Under the pieces are notes generated by a model, which saw only the letters and a list, made by a program, of their open reading frames with translations, had not been told where the DNA came from and searched no databases. From Vibrio bathopelagicus (GTDB lineage Bacteria; Pseudomonadota; Gammaproteobacteria; Enterobacterales; Vibrionaceae): a stretch of 64,000 nt of DNA. Numbering within the stretch: the stretch's first letter is position 1; every line of letters starts with the position of its first letter. The translations under genes and the position numbers were made by a program. The stretch covers positions 248,001 through 312,000 of the forward strand of contig NZ_CP062500.1 of assembly GCF_014879975.1 (NCBI RefSeq), read 5' to 3'. Below, piece by piece: positions 52,880-61,656 of this stretch.

Positions 52880-53965
52880 ATGACTTATATGAAAGCAGCG
52901 ACCGCGAGCATTGACCTCGGTGCATTGGAACACAATCTTCAACTGATTAAGTCTAAAGCACCTAACTGTAAAGTTATGTCGGTTGTGAAGGCGAATGGTT
53001 ACGGCCATGGTCTATTACACATCGCTAAGCACTCTAAGAACTCAGATGCCTTCGGTGTCGCTCGTATTGAAGAGGCCTTACAACTTCGTGCTGGTGGCAT
53101 TGTTAAACCTATTTTGTTGCTGGAAGGTTTTTACTCTTCGGGTGATTTACCTATCTTAGTGACTAATAACATCCAAACGGTCGTGCACTGTGAAGAGCAA
53201 CTAAGTGCGCTAGAGAATGCGGAATTAGAAACACCGGTCGTGGTATGGCTAAAGGTAGACAGCGGTATGCATCGTTTAGGTGCCCGTCCTGAGCAGTACC
53301 AAAACTTTGTTGAGCGTTTGCATCAATGTGCGAATGTAGCTAAACCTCTTCGTTACATGAGCCACTTCGGTTGCGCTGATGAATTGGATAGAACAACTAC
53401 CGTTGAACAGACTGAGCTTTTCTTATCTCTCACCGATGGTTGTGAAGGTGAGCGTTCACTTGCTGCCTCTGCTGGTTTATTAGCTTGGCCTGACAGCCAC
53501 CTTGATTGGGTTCGTCCTGGTATCATCTCTTACGGCGTTTCGCCTTTTGCTGATAAATCAGCACAAGAGCTAGGCTTTAAGCCGGTGATGACCCTAACGT
53601 CACACCTGATTGCTGTTCGTGATGTTAAAGCCGGTGAAAGCGTTGGTTATGGCGGGAACTGGACCAGTGAGCGTGATACCAAGGTTGGTGTTATCGCGAT
53701 AGGATATGGTGATGGCTATCCACGCACAGCACCTAACGGAACACCTGTGTTTGTAAACGGTAGAAAAGCACCGATTGCAGGCCGTGTCTCGATGGACATG
53801 TTAACGGTCGATCTCGGCCCTGATGCTGTAGATAAAGTCGGTGATGAAGCTACGTTATGGGGTAAAGACTTACCTTCGGAAGAAGTGGCTGAACATATCG
53901 GCACGATCGCTTACGAGCTCGTTACTAAGCTGACTTCGCGTGTGGCGATGGAGTATGTGAAGTAG
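52880..53965 (+). CDS. alr: Alanine racemase
   Basis: PLP enzyme that makes D-alanine for peptidoglycan. About 361 residues from ATG 52880 ([13 protein letters not shown]), with ATG 52889 as the alternative. The PLP lysine is K37 in [11 protein letters not shown]. Catalytic C-terminal Tyr lies in the ESVGYGGNW segment, and [13 protein letters not shown] is typical of the family. It lies 4 bp after dnaB, the same order as in E. coli. Translational coupling is likely. Confidence 0.95.
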   Translation: MTYMKAATASIDLGALEHNLQLIKSKAPNCKVMSVVKANGYGHGLLHIAKHSKNSDAFGVARIEEALQLRAGGIVKPILLLEGFYSSGDLPILVTNNIQTVVHCEEQLSALENAELETPVVVWLKVDSGMHRLGARPEQYQNFVERLHQCANVAKPLRYMSHFGCADELDRTTTVEQTELFLSLTDGCEGERSLAASAGLLAWPDSHLDWVRPGIISYGVSPFADKSAQELGFKPVMTLTSHLIAVRDVKAGESVGYGGNWTSERDTKVGVIAIGYGDGYPRTAPNGTPVFVNGRKAPIAGRVSMDMLTVDLGPDAVDKVGDEATLWGKDLPSEEVAEHIGTIAYELVTKLTSRVAMEYVK

Positions 53966-53985
53966 CTATGGATTCAGTACAGTAA

Positions 53986-55194
53986 ATGATGTTCAAGCGA
54001 ATGACTCGACACCTAGTGATGTCAGCAATGGCGCTACTCGGTGTCAGCTTTTCTTCTTCAGCCCTTAGCGAAGAAAAAGACTCGGCCTTTGTCCCTTTCT
54101 ACTTCAGCACCGAAACCATGGGTAATACTTTTGGGGTTGCTGGTGTCGCAAAGGGTGTTTGGCAGCCTCAAGCTGCTCTGTTTGGTATGGCGCTTTACTC
54201 AGATAAAGACAGCTATGTCGGTTTTCTATCAGCTTTTAATTTCGCCCTATCTGAGAACGTGTTGTTCAGTACTCAGATGTACCAAGCTCGTTTCAATGAA
54301 AATCCGTATTACATTGGCTCTCAAGGGGATAATGATTCATCGATTGATGATAAAACCATTGCCGATGGCTTAGAAGAAAACTACCAGTTTGAGTTTAAGT
54401 ATTTGTTGCCTTGGGGCAATGTTGCCGAGCATGGTTTGTTAGGTGCGTTTCAACCCATCAAAGATGTGAACTTCGCTTCGCCAGTTGAGTCGGGTGTCAG
54501 CTCGATTATCTTTACGCCTTTTTATACTTCCCGTGAGTTGGAAGGTTTAAATAATACTGAAGAGGCGACGGGCTTTAGTTTAGCGTTTGATTGGGACAAC
54601 CGTGATAGCACGCGTAACCCAACCAAAGGTTCTCATACCAATCTTGAGTTTACGACAGGTGCAGAAAGCTGGTCTAACGATGACCTGTGGTTAAAGTGGA
54701 CGTTCCAAAACAGTCAGTACTTCGCATTAGGCCCTTTAGGCTATCTGTTTGACCAACAAGTCGTGGCTCTCGATTTCTATACCGCTGATACACCAACCTG
54801 GGATAACTGTTCTGTGCAGGATTGCGCGCGTCCACCTGAGACAGAACAGGCCAGACTTGGTGGATTGTATCGATTGAGAGGCTATACCAGTGGGCGTTAC
54901 CACGGACGTTCTGCAGTTCATTATTCCGCGGAATACAGAGTCATCCCTGATTGGCAACCGTTAGGTGATATACCATTGATTAACTACTACGACTTGCCTT
55001 GGTGGCAATGGGTAGCGTTTGCTGAAGTAGGGCGCGTTGCTGATGAGTACGATATTAAAACGCTACATACGGACATGAAATGGAGTCTTGGTGGCGCGGT
55101 TCGCTTCCAAGTAGAAGGGATTGTTGTTCGTGCTGAATTAGCACGAGGCGGCGATGAAGGGACCTTTAGGGTCATGATAAACCAGCCCTTCTAA
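53986..55194 (+). CDS. Omp85/BamA-TamA-like outer-membrane barrel protein without POTRA domains
   Basis: A 402-residue exported protein with a signal peptide (about 1-28). It has a surface-antigen (Omp85) barrel pattern: FDWDNRDSTRNPTKGSHTNLE and GGLYRLRGYTSGRY, the L6-type (V/I)RG(Y/F) motif, and the C-terminal Phe (MINQPF). The 28-residue signal leaves about 370 residues, only enough for a barrel; no POTRA domains. It lies 20 bp after alr and may be co-transcribed. Possible roles: lipid or protein translocation, or surface antigen. Function unknown. Confidence 0.8.
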   Translation: MMFKRMTRHLVMSAMALLGVSFSSSALSEEKDSAFVPFYFSTETMGNTFGVAGVAKGVWQPQAALFGMALYSDKDSYVGFLSAFNFALSENVLFSTQMYQARFNENPYYIGSQGDNDSSIDDKTIADGLEENYQFEFKYLLPWGNVAEHGLLGAFQPIKDVNFASPVESGVSSIIFTPFYTSRELEGLNNTEEATGFSLAFDWDNRDSTRNPTKGSHTNLEFTTGAESWSNDDLWLKWTFQNSQYFALGPLGYLFDQQVVALDFYTADTPTWDNCSVQDCARPPETEQARLGGLYRLRGYTSGRYHGRSAVHYSAEYRVIPDWQPLGDIPLINYYDLPWWQWVAFAEVGRVADEYDIKTLHTDMKWSLGGAVRFQVEGIVVRAELARGGDEGTFRVMINQPF

Positions 55195-55231
55195 ACTTTT
55201 CTGCCTACAGTAGGCCAAATGCTATTTTTAT

Positions 55232-55264
55232 AAGAGTGGTCGTGGAAACACACCACTCTTTTTT
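55232..55264 (+). terminator. Rho-independent terminator after the Omp85-like gene
   Basis: 9-bp stem (AAGAGTGGT / ACCACTCTT), 11-nt loop, T-run. Confidence 0.85.
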
Positions 55265-55282
55265 ATTAAGAAGATCTAGCTT

Positions 55283-55711
55283 TCAAGCAGTCTGCTCTCC
55301 CTGAATCGTAGCAATCACAGTTCGGCTTCCACCACAATCTCGGTGCTCACCTAAGTAAATGCCCTGCCATGTTCCTAAAGCTAAACGACCATCAGTGATG
55401 GGTATCGTCACACTGGTGCCAAGTGTTGATGCTTTAATGTGAGCTGACATATCATCATCGCCTTCATAGGTGTGTCTGTAGTAAGGGGCACGCTCGGGAA
55501 TAAACTTATTGAAGTGCGATTCCATATCTGTACGGACGGTCGGGTCTGCGTTCTCATTTAACGTGAGACTGGCAGAGGTATGTTGAATAAAGAGATGTAA
55601 TAAACCAACAGATAGAGAGTTGATATCGTGTATCTGTTGTTCAATTTCATCAGTAATGAGATGGAATCCACGCTTTCGTGCATTTAGGTGTATAGTCTTC
55701 TGAATCCACAT
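55283..55711 (-). CDS. yjbQ: YjbQ-family (UPF0047) protein
   Basis: A 142-residue protein resembling E. coli YjbQ throughout: [33 protein letters not shown], and [18 protein letters not shown], the latter with conserved His and Arg. YjbQ-type proteins have weak thiamine-phosphate synthase activity; the true role is not settled. It is a compact single gene convergent with the Omp85-like gene. Confidence 0.92.
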   Translation of the reverse strand: MWIQKTIHLNARKRGFHLITDEIEQQIHDINSLSVGLLHLFIQHTSASLTLNENADPTVRTDMESHFNKFIPERAPYYRHTYEGDDDMSAHIKASTLGTSVTIPITDGRLALGTWQGIYLGEHRDCGGSRTVIATIQGEQTA

Positions 55712-56037
55712 ACGCCATCCTTTATAATGTATTTGGAAAAAAAGTGGTTTAACGCTATCTTTTGAACTTGAATTTATCAGGCATCGCTCACATTTAATTA
55801 TGTTAGAGCTAGAGTCTGTACCGATTCTTCTATCAGGAAATCTAATCCTGATTTATCTCAAGGTACGGCTCTTCATATACGGCATAATACGTCGTGAAAA
55901 AAAATTACAAAGAATCTTTCAGTGGTGACGCGGTTTGGTCATCATAGAAAAATATAAACTTTCGTCTAATCGGGGGTTCTATTCATCACTTAAGTGACGT
56001 TTAGAATAAAACCTACAGTAACATCGGGATAGATACC
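55712..56037. other. 326-bp gap between yjbQ and pgi
   Basis: Must hold both divergent promoters. A candidate pgi -10 TAGAAT lies at 56002-56007 with a poor -35, and a 12-bp palindrome lies just upstream (listed). No coding sequence seen. Confidence 0.4.
55986..55997. promoter_or_regulatory. 12-bp perfect palindrome in the pgi promoter
   Basis: TCACTTAAGTGA is its own reverse complement and lies in the expected spacer between the -35 and -10 of pgi (TAGAAT at 56002), 40 bp before the start codon. Binding protein unknown. Confidence 0.35.
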
Positions 56038-57690
56038 ATGTTGAAAAATATCAACCCAACGCAAACACAAGCGTGGAAAGCTCTAACAGCACATTTTGAG
56101 TCTGCTCAAGATATGGATATGAAAGAGCTGTTTGCTCAAGATACAAAGCGTTTCGAGAGCTTTTCTACTCGTTTCGGTTCTGACATCTTAGTGGATTACT
56201 CTAAGAACCTTATCGATGCTGAAACTATGCAGCACCTATTTGCTCTTGCGAACGAGACTGAAGTTAAGTCTGCAATTGAAGCTATGTTTGGTGGTGATGC
56301 AATCAACAAAACTGAAGGTCGTTCAGTTCTTCACACGGCTCTACGTAACCGTAGCGACAACCCAGTAATGGTTGATGGCAAAGACGTAATGCCTGCTGTT
56401 AACGCTGTACTAGCAAAAATGGAACTGTTCACGCACCGCATCGTTTCTGGTGAGTGGAAAGGTTACACAGGTAAAGAGATTACTGATGTAGTTAACATCG
56501 GTATCGGCGGTTCGGATCTTGGTCCATACATGGTGACTGAAGCACTAACGCCATACAAAACTCGCCTGAACATGCACTTCGTTTCTAACGTAGATGGCAC
56601 TCACATTGTTGAGACACTTAAGCCGTTGAACCCAGAAACTACGCTGTTCCTAGTAGCATCTAAAACATTCACCACTCAAGAAACAATGACGAATGCACAC
56701 TCTGCACGTGATTGGTTCTTGGCTGAAGCGGGTGATTCTGCACACGTTGCTAAACACTTCGCAGCACTATCAACAAACGCAGCTTCAGTAGCTGAGTTTG
56801 GTATTGATACTGACAACATGTTTGAATTCTGGGATTGGGTTGGTGGTCGTTACTCACTATGGTCTGCGATCGGCCTTTCTATCTCACTGTCTGTTGGCTT
56901 CGATAACTTCGTAGAGCTATTAGATGGCGCTCACGAGATGGATAACCACTTTGCTTCAACTGAGTTTGAAAGCAACATCCCAGTTATCCTTGCGCTTATC
57001 GGCATTTGGTACAATAACTTCCACGGCGCTGAATCAGAAGCTATCCTGCCTTACGATCAATACATGCACCGTTTTGCTGCTTACTTCCAGCAAGGTAACA
57101 TGGAATCGAACGGTAAGTTTGTAGACCGCGAAGGCAACCCGGTAGAGTACCAAACAGGTCCTATCATCTGGGGTGAACCTGGTACAAACGGCCAGCACGC
57201 TTTCTACCAACTGATTCACCAAGGCACTAAGCTGATCCCATCAGACTTCATCGCGCCTGCAATCAGCCACAACCCAGCGTCTGATCACCACCAGAAGCTG
57301 ATGTCTAACTTCTTTGCTCAAACTGAAGCGCTAGCATTTGGTAAGACAAAAGAGACAGTAGAAGCTGAATTTCTAGCGGCGGGTAAAACAGCAGAAGAAG
57401 CAGCGGAGCTTGCTCCTTTCAAAGTATTTGAAGGCAACCGTCCAACGAACTCAATTCTTGTTAAGCAAATGACTCCTCGCTCTTTAGGTAACCTAATCGC
57501 GATGTACGAGCACAAGATTTTTGTTCAAGGCGTTATCTGGAACATTTTCAGCTTCGACCAATGGGGCGTAGAACTTGGTAAGCAACTAGCAAACCAAATT
57601 CTTCCTGAGCTTGCAGATGATGCTCAAGTAACATCTCACGACAGCTCAACTAACGGTCTAATCAACGCATTTAAAGCGCTGAAAGCTTAA
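56038..57690 (+). CDS. pgi: Glucose-6-phosphate isomerase
   Basis: Interconverts glucose-6-phosphate and fructose-6-phosphate. The 550-residue product has the standard bacterial length with the signature [15 protein letters not shown], the [13 protein letters not shown] sugar-phosphate site, [15 protein letters not shown] and the catalytic region [10 protein letters not shown]. Codon use is strongly biased. It is monocistronic and ends in two successive terminators. Confidence 0.98.
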   Translation: MLKNINPTQTQAWKALTAHFESAQDMDMKELFAQDTKRFESFSTRFGSDILVDYSKNLIDAETMQHLFALANETEVKSAIEAMFGGDAINKTEGRSVLHTALRNRSDNPVMVDGKDVMPAVNAVLAKMELFTHRIVSGEWKGYTGKEITDVVNIGIGGSDLGPYMVTEALTPYKTRLNMHFVSNVDGTHIVETLKPLNPETTLFLVASKTFTTQETMTNAHSARDWFLAEAGDSAHVAKHFAALSTNAASVAEFGIDTDNMFEFWDWVGGRYSLWSAIGLSISLSVGFDNFVELLDGAHEMDNHFASTEFESNIPVILALIGIWYNNFHGAESEAILPYDQYMHRFAAYFQQGNMESNGKFVDREGNPVEYQTGPIIWGEPGTNGQHAFYQLIHQGTKLIPSDFIAPAISHNPASDHHQKLMSNFFAQTEALAFGKTKETVEAEFLAAGKTAEEAAELAPFKVFEGNRPTNSILVKQMTPRSLGNLIAMYEHKIFVQGVIWNIFSFDQWGVELGKQLANQILPELADDAQVTSHDSSTNGLINAFKALKA

Positions 57691-57721
57691 GACTGTTTAA
57701 GTAACACCAAGTAATAAATGT

Positions 57722-57753
57722 AAAACGCCAACCTTTCGGTTGGCGTTTTTTAT
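57722..57753 (+). terminator. Rho-independent terminator of pgi
   Basis: 12-bp stem (AAAACGCCAACC / GGTTGGCGTTTT) with a 4-nt loop and T-run. Confidence 0.92.
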
Positions 57754-57774
57754 GTCCGTTGATCTTGCGGCAAT

Positions 57775-57808
57775 AAAAAAGGCTGACGCATGCACGTCAG
57801 CCTTTTTT
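57775..57808. terminator. Bidirectional terminator between pgi and cheX
   Basis: 14-bp arms (57775-57788 and 57795-57808), A-run before and T-run after, so it can end both convergent transcripts. Confidence 0.92.
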
Positions 57809-57831
57809 ATTTTTATTTACTGCGGTTGTCT

Positions 57832-58293
57832 CTATTCGAAACAGATCTCGATGAAGGCATTACCCCATTGAGATGAGAAAGGCATGATGATGATTGCTCC
57901 GTCACACTTGTGACGAATCGTGTGGCCTTTACCTGAAACAACGATCGGTGTTGCCATATCGAAATCAAATCCGCTTTCTGCAAGAATACGTTTTGCGCCG
58001 CCAGTCACCATGTTGGTAATTTCACCCACCATATCGGTTACTTCTTCGTTCAAGCCATTCGGTCGCTCACCCAACATGTTTTCCATGATTTCTAGGGCAA
58101 GACCTTCATCAAAGGTGATCGACATCGAACCACGAGATTGTGTACCAACCATACCAATCAGGCCGGATACATCACCACGAGCGATTTCATCTTTCTTAAC
58201 TCTCGGTTTTTGTGGCTTCAACTCTAGGGAAGCCATCGTTTTTAGCACATTCATTAAAGAAGCTAAAAACGGGTTTACAAATTCAGCGCGCAT
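57832..58293 (-). CDS. CheX-type chemotaxis protein (CheY-P phosphatase family)
   Basis: A 153-residue CheC/CheX/FliY-type protein. The family phosphatase helix motif E-x2-N is seen in DMVGEITNMVTGG. Proteins of this family dephosphorylate CheY-P; in vibrios some act on other response regulators. It lies directly downstream of zur on the same strand (17 bp), so it may be co-transcribed with it. The target response regulator is not in the window. Confidence 0.82.
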   Translation of the reverse strand: MRAEFVNPFLASLMNVLKTMASLELKPQKPRVKKDEIARGDVSGLIGMVGTQSRGSMSITFDEGLALEIMENMLGERPNGLNEEVTDMVGEITNMVTGGAKRILAESGFDFDMATPIVVSGKGHTIRHKCDGAIIIMPFSSQWGNAFIEICFE

Positions 58294-58310
58294 AATGTTC
58301 TTCTATAGTC

Positions 58311-58769
58311 TTATTCTTTCATATCAGAGGAGCAGGCTTGGCATATACCATGAGATTCAATAACGTGATTCGTTAATTGAAAACCGTGCTTCTCCGCGTT
58401 GTTAGCGAGTTGAGTGATAAGAGCATCGTCTTGTAGCTCTATTACCGTGCCACATTTATCGCAGATTAATAGCTGCGAAAAGTGTTGGTTTGCATTACAT
58501 GAACAGCAACATATGAAGCTGTTGGTTGACTCAACTCGATGAATGAAACCTTGTTCCAACAAAAAATCTAAAGCGCGATAAACTGTAGGCGGTTTGGCTT
58601 GCGGTTCACTCTGCTTTAATTGCTCTAACAATTCATAGGCACTAGAGGCTTTTTTATTAGAGAGGATGAGCTCAAACACGCGCTTTCGTTGGGGAGTTAG
58701 TCTAACTCCTCGTGATGCGCATATCCCTTCAACTTGCTCTATCAATGTGTGGTCCAAATTTTTCACCAT
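58311..58769 (-). CDS. zur: Zinc uptake regulator Zur (Fur family)
   Basis: A 152-residue DNA-binding repressor that shuts off zinc import when zinc is abundant. The winged-helix part RLTPQRKRVFELI and QAKPPTVYRALDFLLEQGFIHRVES is nearly that of E. coli Zur. The structural zinc site is ICDKCG plus the C-terminal CQAC. It is divergent from dusA, as in E. coli; here dusA is disrupted by an element. Confidence 0.95.
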   Translation of the reverse strand: MVKNLDHTLIEQVEGICASRGVRLTPQRKRVFELILSNKKASSAYELLEQLKQSEPQAKPPTVYRALDFLLEQGFIHRVESTNSFICCCSCNANQHFSQLLICDKCGTVIELQDDALITQLANNAEKHGFQLTNHVIESHGICQACSSDMKE

Positions 58770-59083
58770 TCAATCGGACATCCCTAATCAAACACTATTT
58801 CTAGGTTACTTTATTTTGGGAGCCAATGATTTCTATTAAAGTCAGGTACAGAGCGTATTGTGACCCACGACTTTGAATAAGACAAGGTAACTCAAAATGA
58901 CATTGTGACTCAAGGCATAACTGATTAATGAGGCTGAATTAGAGATCTGGTGAATAGGTTTATAAAAAAGTGTGAGGCAAAGTTCATATAGCACAAACAA
59001 GGCATAGCATTTACAATAGCCGACCTTGCTTTTGCTGGGTATTCCAGCATATTTTTTTGACTCGCTACTAGGGTACTTTTGCC
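58770..59083. other. Zur-dusA intergenic gap (chromosomal side of the insertion)
   Basis: 314 bp holding the divergent promoters for zur and dusA and a terminator-like hairpin next to the dusA start (listed). No coding sequence is supported. Confidence 0.5.
59033..59058 (+). terminator. Intrinsic terminator in the dusA leader
   Basis: TGCTGG / CCAGCA stem with a 5-nt loop followed by TATTTTTTT, ending 25 bp before the dusA ATG. It could be an attenuator of dusA or the end of a short upstream transcript. Confidence 0.5.
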
Positions 59084-59140
59084 ATGACACATTCATGTAG
59101 GTTGTCCGTCGCTCCAATGCTCGATTGGACTCACTTTTAA
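59084..59140 (+). pseudogene. dusA: 5' fragment of dusA (tRNA-dihydrouridine synthase A), cut by an integrated element
   Basis: From ATG 59084 the frame reads MTHSCRLSVAPMLDWT, the start of DusA (APMLDWTDRHCR in intact proteins), then leaves homology and stops after HF at 59138-59140. Position matches the zur-dusA order known in E. coli and, as I recall, V. cholerae. Many phages and islands integrate in the 5' part of dusA through DusA-type integrases and rebuild the gene at the other end. A complete dusA is therefore expected beyond the right end of the window. Confidence 0.75.
59107..59131. other. Predicted attL in the dusA 5' coding region
   Basis: The codons for VAPMLDWT are the last with dusA identity, and the known integration core of dusA elements is within this conserved stretch. 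Exact ends cannot be set without attR. Confidence 0.5.
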
Positions 59141-59252
59141 GCAATACCAGTAGTTAAAAGCAAGTCATACGTACTATATGCGTACCAACCGAACATTCTC
59201 ACCTATAAAAATATAGCTCTTGTTACTGATGATTAGAGTAAACCCTAGTCAT

Positions 59253-60644
59253 TTATTCTTGGAAAAAACCTGCAAATTCAATTAAAGAAAAGTGTTCGGT
59301 GAGACTAGCTTCGTTCAAAAAACCTTTTGTAAGAGATTCTTGGATTAACGCGCAAGCCACTTCATCAGACATTGAACCTGTTATTTTCGTATTGGAGTAA
59401 GCATCGAATGCTTCTGGCTTTTTATGTGTGCTCCAGGGCCCTGCAGCATAGTATAAAATTGCTTCTACACTCTCGTTGTGTTGTTTGGTTAGTTCGAACC
59501 TTACTGGTATGCCTTTGATTTTATCAGAGCCAGATGAACCATAGCGACTATTGTAGGGGTTATTATTGTTGTTTTTGAGAGTGCTGTAACGATCGGGGTA
59601 GCATCTTTTAAGTAGTGAAAATACAACTAAAACTATGATTCTATATGATTTTTCTTGGCTTTTAGCTATATCAATAACACTTATTACTTTTTGTATTTCT
59701 CTGAGAGAACAAGTTCCATGCCATTTAAAAGTAGCATCGATAAAGTCGAGAACTCTAGGGTGTAAATCACTCTCTGTTAGGTAATTTGCTATTGTAGTCT
59801 TTATAAATTTTGCTCTATTTGGTGCGGGTAAAGTCGCAGAATTATCAAAAAATCGACTTAGATAGGTAAGTGAGTCAAAATTTGCACCGTATATTGATTT
59901 GATTGAGTGTTGCAACTGGTTTGTATCAGTGGCTAAAACGAATATGAAATTTTTAGTATTGAAGAAGTGCTTAACGCACTCAATTATTTCAATTGCATAA
60001 GTAGGGCGACACCTATCTAGCTCATCGATTAATACAAACACAGGCCCATTCTTTTCAGAAAACACGTTCACATAATCTTTGTTCAACTGAACTAATGCAT
60101 CCTTGAACTCTTCAATCCCTTCTACTCGTTTTTTCTGAGTGAGCATTGCTTTCATAGTGTCTTTAAGTGCGTCACTTAAGTTGCTTTCAGGGATATCAAA
60201 CTCTTCACTAGCACTTGTTAATAAAGAATCTTCGCCATCCATTCCACCTCTATTCTTGATATACCCTAGAAGTAAGCTAGGTAAGGCTGTTTTGACAAAG
60301 TGACTGCCTTTGGATAAAAAATTCTCGATTAAATCTTTGTTTTCCGAAATAGGGGAGATTAATTGTTGGTGAAAAGCGTCCATCAACGCCAACATTGGAT
60401 CTTTCGTAAAATCAGATTTCCATGCATCAAAATAGACGACTGGGTGATTTTCTTTGAGCTCGTTGTACCAACATTGTAGGAATGTAGTTTTACCTGCCCC
60501 CCACTCTGCATTTAAATTAAGGACATAACCATTTTCAGCTTTACTTTCTAAAAACTGAGTGAGGTGCTGTGCGTAAGGTTGATTATTAATAATTTCATAG
60601 TTTTCAAACTTTTCACTCGGAGAAACAAAATGAATACTCGACAT
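59253..60644 (-). CDS. KAP-family P-loop NTPase, candidate lysogen exclusion/defence protein
   Basis: A 463-residue protein with the KAP NTPase fold: Walker A EWGAGKTTF (47-55), the YFDAWK segment (71-76), Walker B VFVLIDELDRCRP (202-214), FVLATD (235-240) and YLSRFFDN (261-268) with a possible arginine finger. No membrane segments are obvious between Walker A and B, unlike many KAP proteins. A low-complexity Asn/Ser/Gly part is at about 358-372. The family includes PifA of plasmid F, which blocks phage T7. It begins 6 bp after the repressor gene on the same strand, so it should be transcribed from the repressor promoter in the lysogen. A role in exclusion is inference. Confidence 0.8.
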   Translation of the reverse strand: MSSIHFVSPSEKFENYEIINNQPYAQHLTQFLESKAENGYVLNLNAEWGAGKTTFLQCWYNELKENHPVVYFDAWKSDFTKDPMLALMDAFHQQLISPISENKDLIENFLSKGSHFVKTALPSLLLGYIKNRGGMDGEDSLLTSASEEFDIPESNLSDALKDTMKAMLTQKKRVEGIEEFKDALVQLNKDYVNVFSEKNGPVFVLIDELDRCRPTYAIEIIECVKHFFNTKNFIFVLATDTNQLQHSIKSIYGANFDSLTYLSRFFDNSATLPAPNRAKFIKTTIANYLTESDLHPRVLDFIDATFKWHGTCSLREIQKVISVIDIAKSQEKSYRIIVLVVFSLLKRCYPDRYSTLKNNNNNPYNSRYGSSGSDKIKGIPVRFELTKQHNESVEAILYYAAGPWSTHKKPEAFDAYSNTKITGSMSDEVACALIQESLTKGFLNEASLTEHFSLIEFAGFFQE

Positions 60645-60650
60645 TGGTTA

Positions 60651-61256
60651 TTACATCCTTTGGCCTGACCAAACCACCTCACCGATGATCTCGAAGTCGT
60701 TACCCTTAATCTCTTCTTTTCCAAGTTCCCATGCTTCATAAGCACTATTGTCACTGACTACCTTGATTCCGTTTGGTAGAAATTGAAGCCTCTTCACCAT
60801 CAATCGATTGTCATATCTGAATACGTAAATTCCATCAGTAGAAAAACCATCAACGCGGTTAACCATTACGATGCTCTGATTTTTGAGAGTAGGGATCATG
60901 CTGTCGCCACGAACAGGCATTAAGAAAATGTTGTTTGGGTTAAAACCAAGTTCTTGTCTAATGAATCGTTCACTGAAGACCATCGCGCTAGATTCTTCTT
61001 CTTTTTCAACAAGCGCACCATGCCCAGCACTTACCTCAATATCGAAGAACTTCAATTCCAAATAGCCTTTTGGAGTCAATGAGCCACTTTTTGCGATCTC
61101 GTTCGCTTTTAGAAAAATATCTTCAGGAATTTTTCCTCGCATTCTCCACGTTTGAATGGTTGATGCTGAAACTCCCAAAGCCTTTGATAAATCAGTGTTT
61201 TTTGAAGTTTTGGTTAGTTTCTTAAGTTCAGATATCTGCTCGTCCACGATGCTCAT
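60651..61256 (-). CDS. LexA/CI-like phage repressor with S24 autoprotease domain
   Basis: A 201-residue repressor. The N-terminal helix-turn-helix (about 17-52, SKALGVSASTIQTWRMRGKI) resembles phage CI_repr domains. The C-terminal S24 domain has the Ala-Gly cleavage pair A77-G78 (VSAGHG), nucleophile S119 (RGDSMIPTL) and general base K155 (MVKRLQ). So SOS-activated RecA should trigger self-cleavage and induction. The ATG at 61256 is preferred to 61334 because GGAG lies upstream and the longer form runs through the operator region. Confidence 0.9.
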   Translation of the reverse strand: MSIVDEQISELKKLTKTSKNTDLSKALGVSASTIQTWRMRGKIPEDIFLKANEIAKSGSLTPKGYLELKFFDIEVSAGHGALVEKEEESSAMVFSERFIRQELGFNPNNIFLMPVRGDSMIPTLKNQSIVMVNRVDGFSTDGIYVFRYDNRLMVKRLQFLPNGIKVVSDNSAYEAWELGKEEIKGNDFEIIGEVVWSGQRM

Positions 61257-61308
61257 TGAATGCTCCAGTGTGCTCAAAGGTGTTGCAATGTATAAATTAT
61301 GATCCAAT

Positions 61309-61335
61309 AATGTCTCATGACGACATTGAGACATT
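61309..61335. promoter_or_regulatory. Repressor operator candidate 1
   Basis: AATGTCTCA (61309-61317) and TGAGACATT (61327-61335) are perfect 9-bp arms with a 9-bp spacer, between the divergent repressor and PrtN-like genes. Confidence 0.55.
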
Positions 61336-61338
61336 CTT

Positions 61339-61368
61339 GAGTTAATTATAGTTGCTCCTAGTTAACTC
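61339..61368. promoter_or_regulatory. Operator candidate 2
   Basis: GAGTTAA (61339-61345) and TTAACTC (61362-61368), perfect 7-bp arms, 16-bp spacer. Its centre is about 31.5 bp, three helical turns, from that of candidate 1. Confidence 0.45.
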
Positions 61369-61390
61369 ACCATAATTGCATAGGTGATTT

Positions 61391-61645
61391 ATGAACACAA
61401 ACTTCGCATTACTCGCTAGATTTGAAAGCCCTACTGTAGAACTTAAACAAGTCAGCCAAGAGTTTTTTGGTATCACTCCCAAGACGGCAGAACAAAGGGC
61501 GAAAGCTTGTGACTTCCCCGTTCCTACCTTCAAGTTACGTGATTCTGAGCGCAGCCCATCGTTGATAAAGATAGAAGATCTAGCTGCTTACATTGATGAA
61601 CGTCATTCAGAGGCCAAGTGTGATTGGCTATCAGTAAACGGGTAA
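61391..61645 (+). CDS. PrtN-like (pyocin activator family) regulator in Cox position
   Basis: An 84-residue small protein with the pattern of pyocin activator PrtN-family proteins: FALLARFESPTVELKQVSQEFFGI, ...FPVPTFKLRDSERSPSLIKI and DLAAYIDERH. PrtN activates phage-tail genes in Pseudomonas; small homologues in prophages sit where Cox/excisionase-type early regulators usually are. It is the first rightward gene, 55 bp or less from the operators, so repressed in the lysogen. AGGTG precedes the ATG at 61391. Confidence 0.75.
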   Translation: MNTNFALLARFESPTVELKQVSQEFFGITPKTAEQRAKACDFPVPTFKLRDSERSPSLIKIEDLAAYIDERHSEAKCDWLSVNG

Positions 61646-61656
61646 GGGGATTGAGC

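Noticed and set aside
58842..59144. 100-codon minus-strand frame between zur and the element
   Set aside because: It runs antisense through the dusA 5' fragment and its promoter and has no ribosome binding site or recognisable domain.
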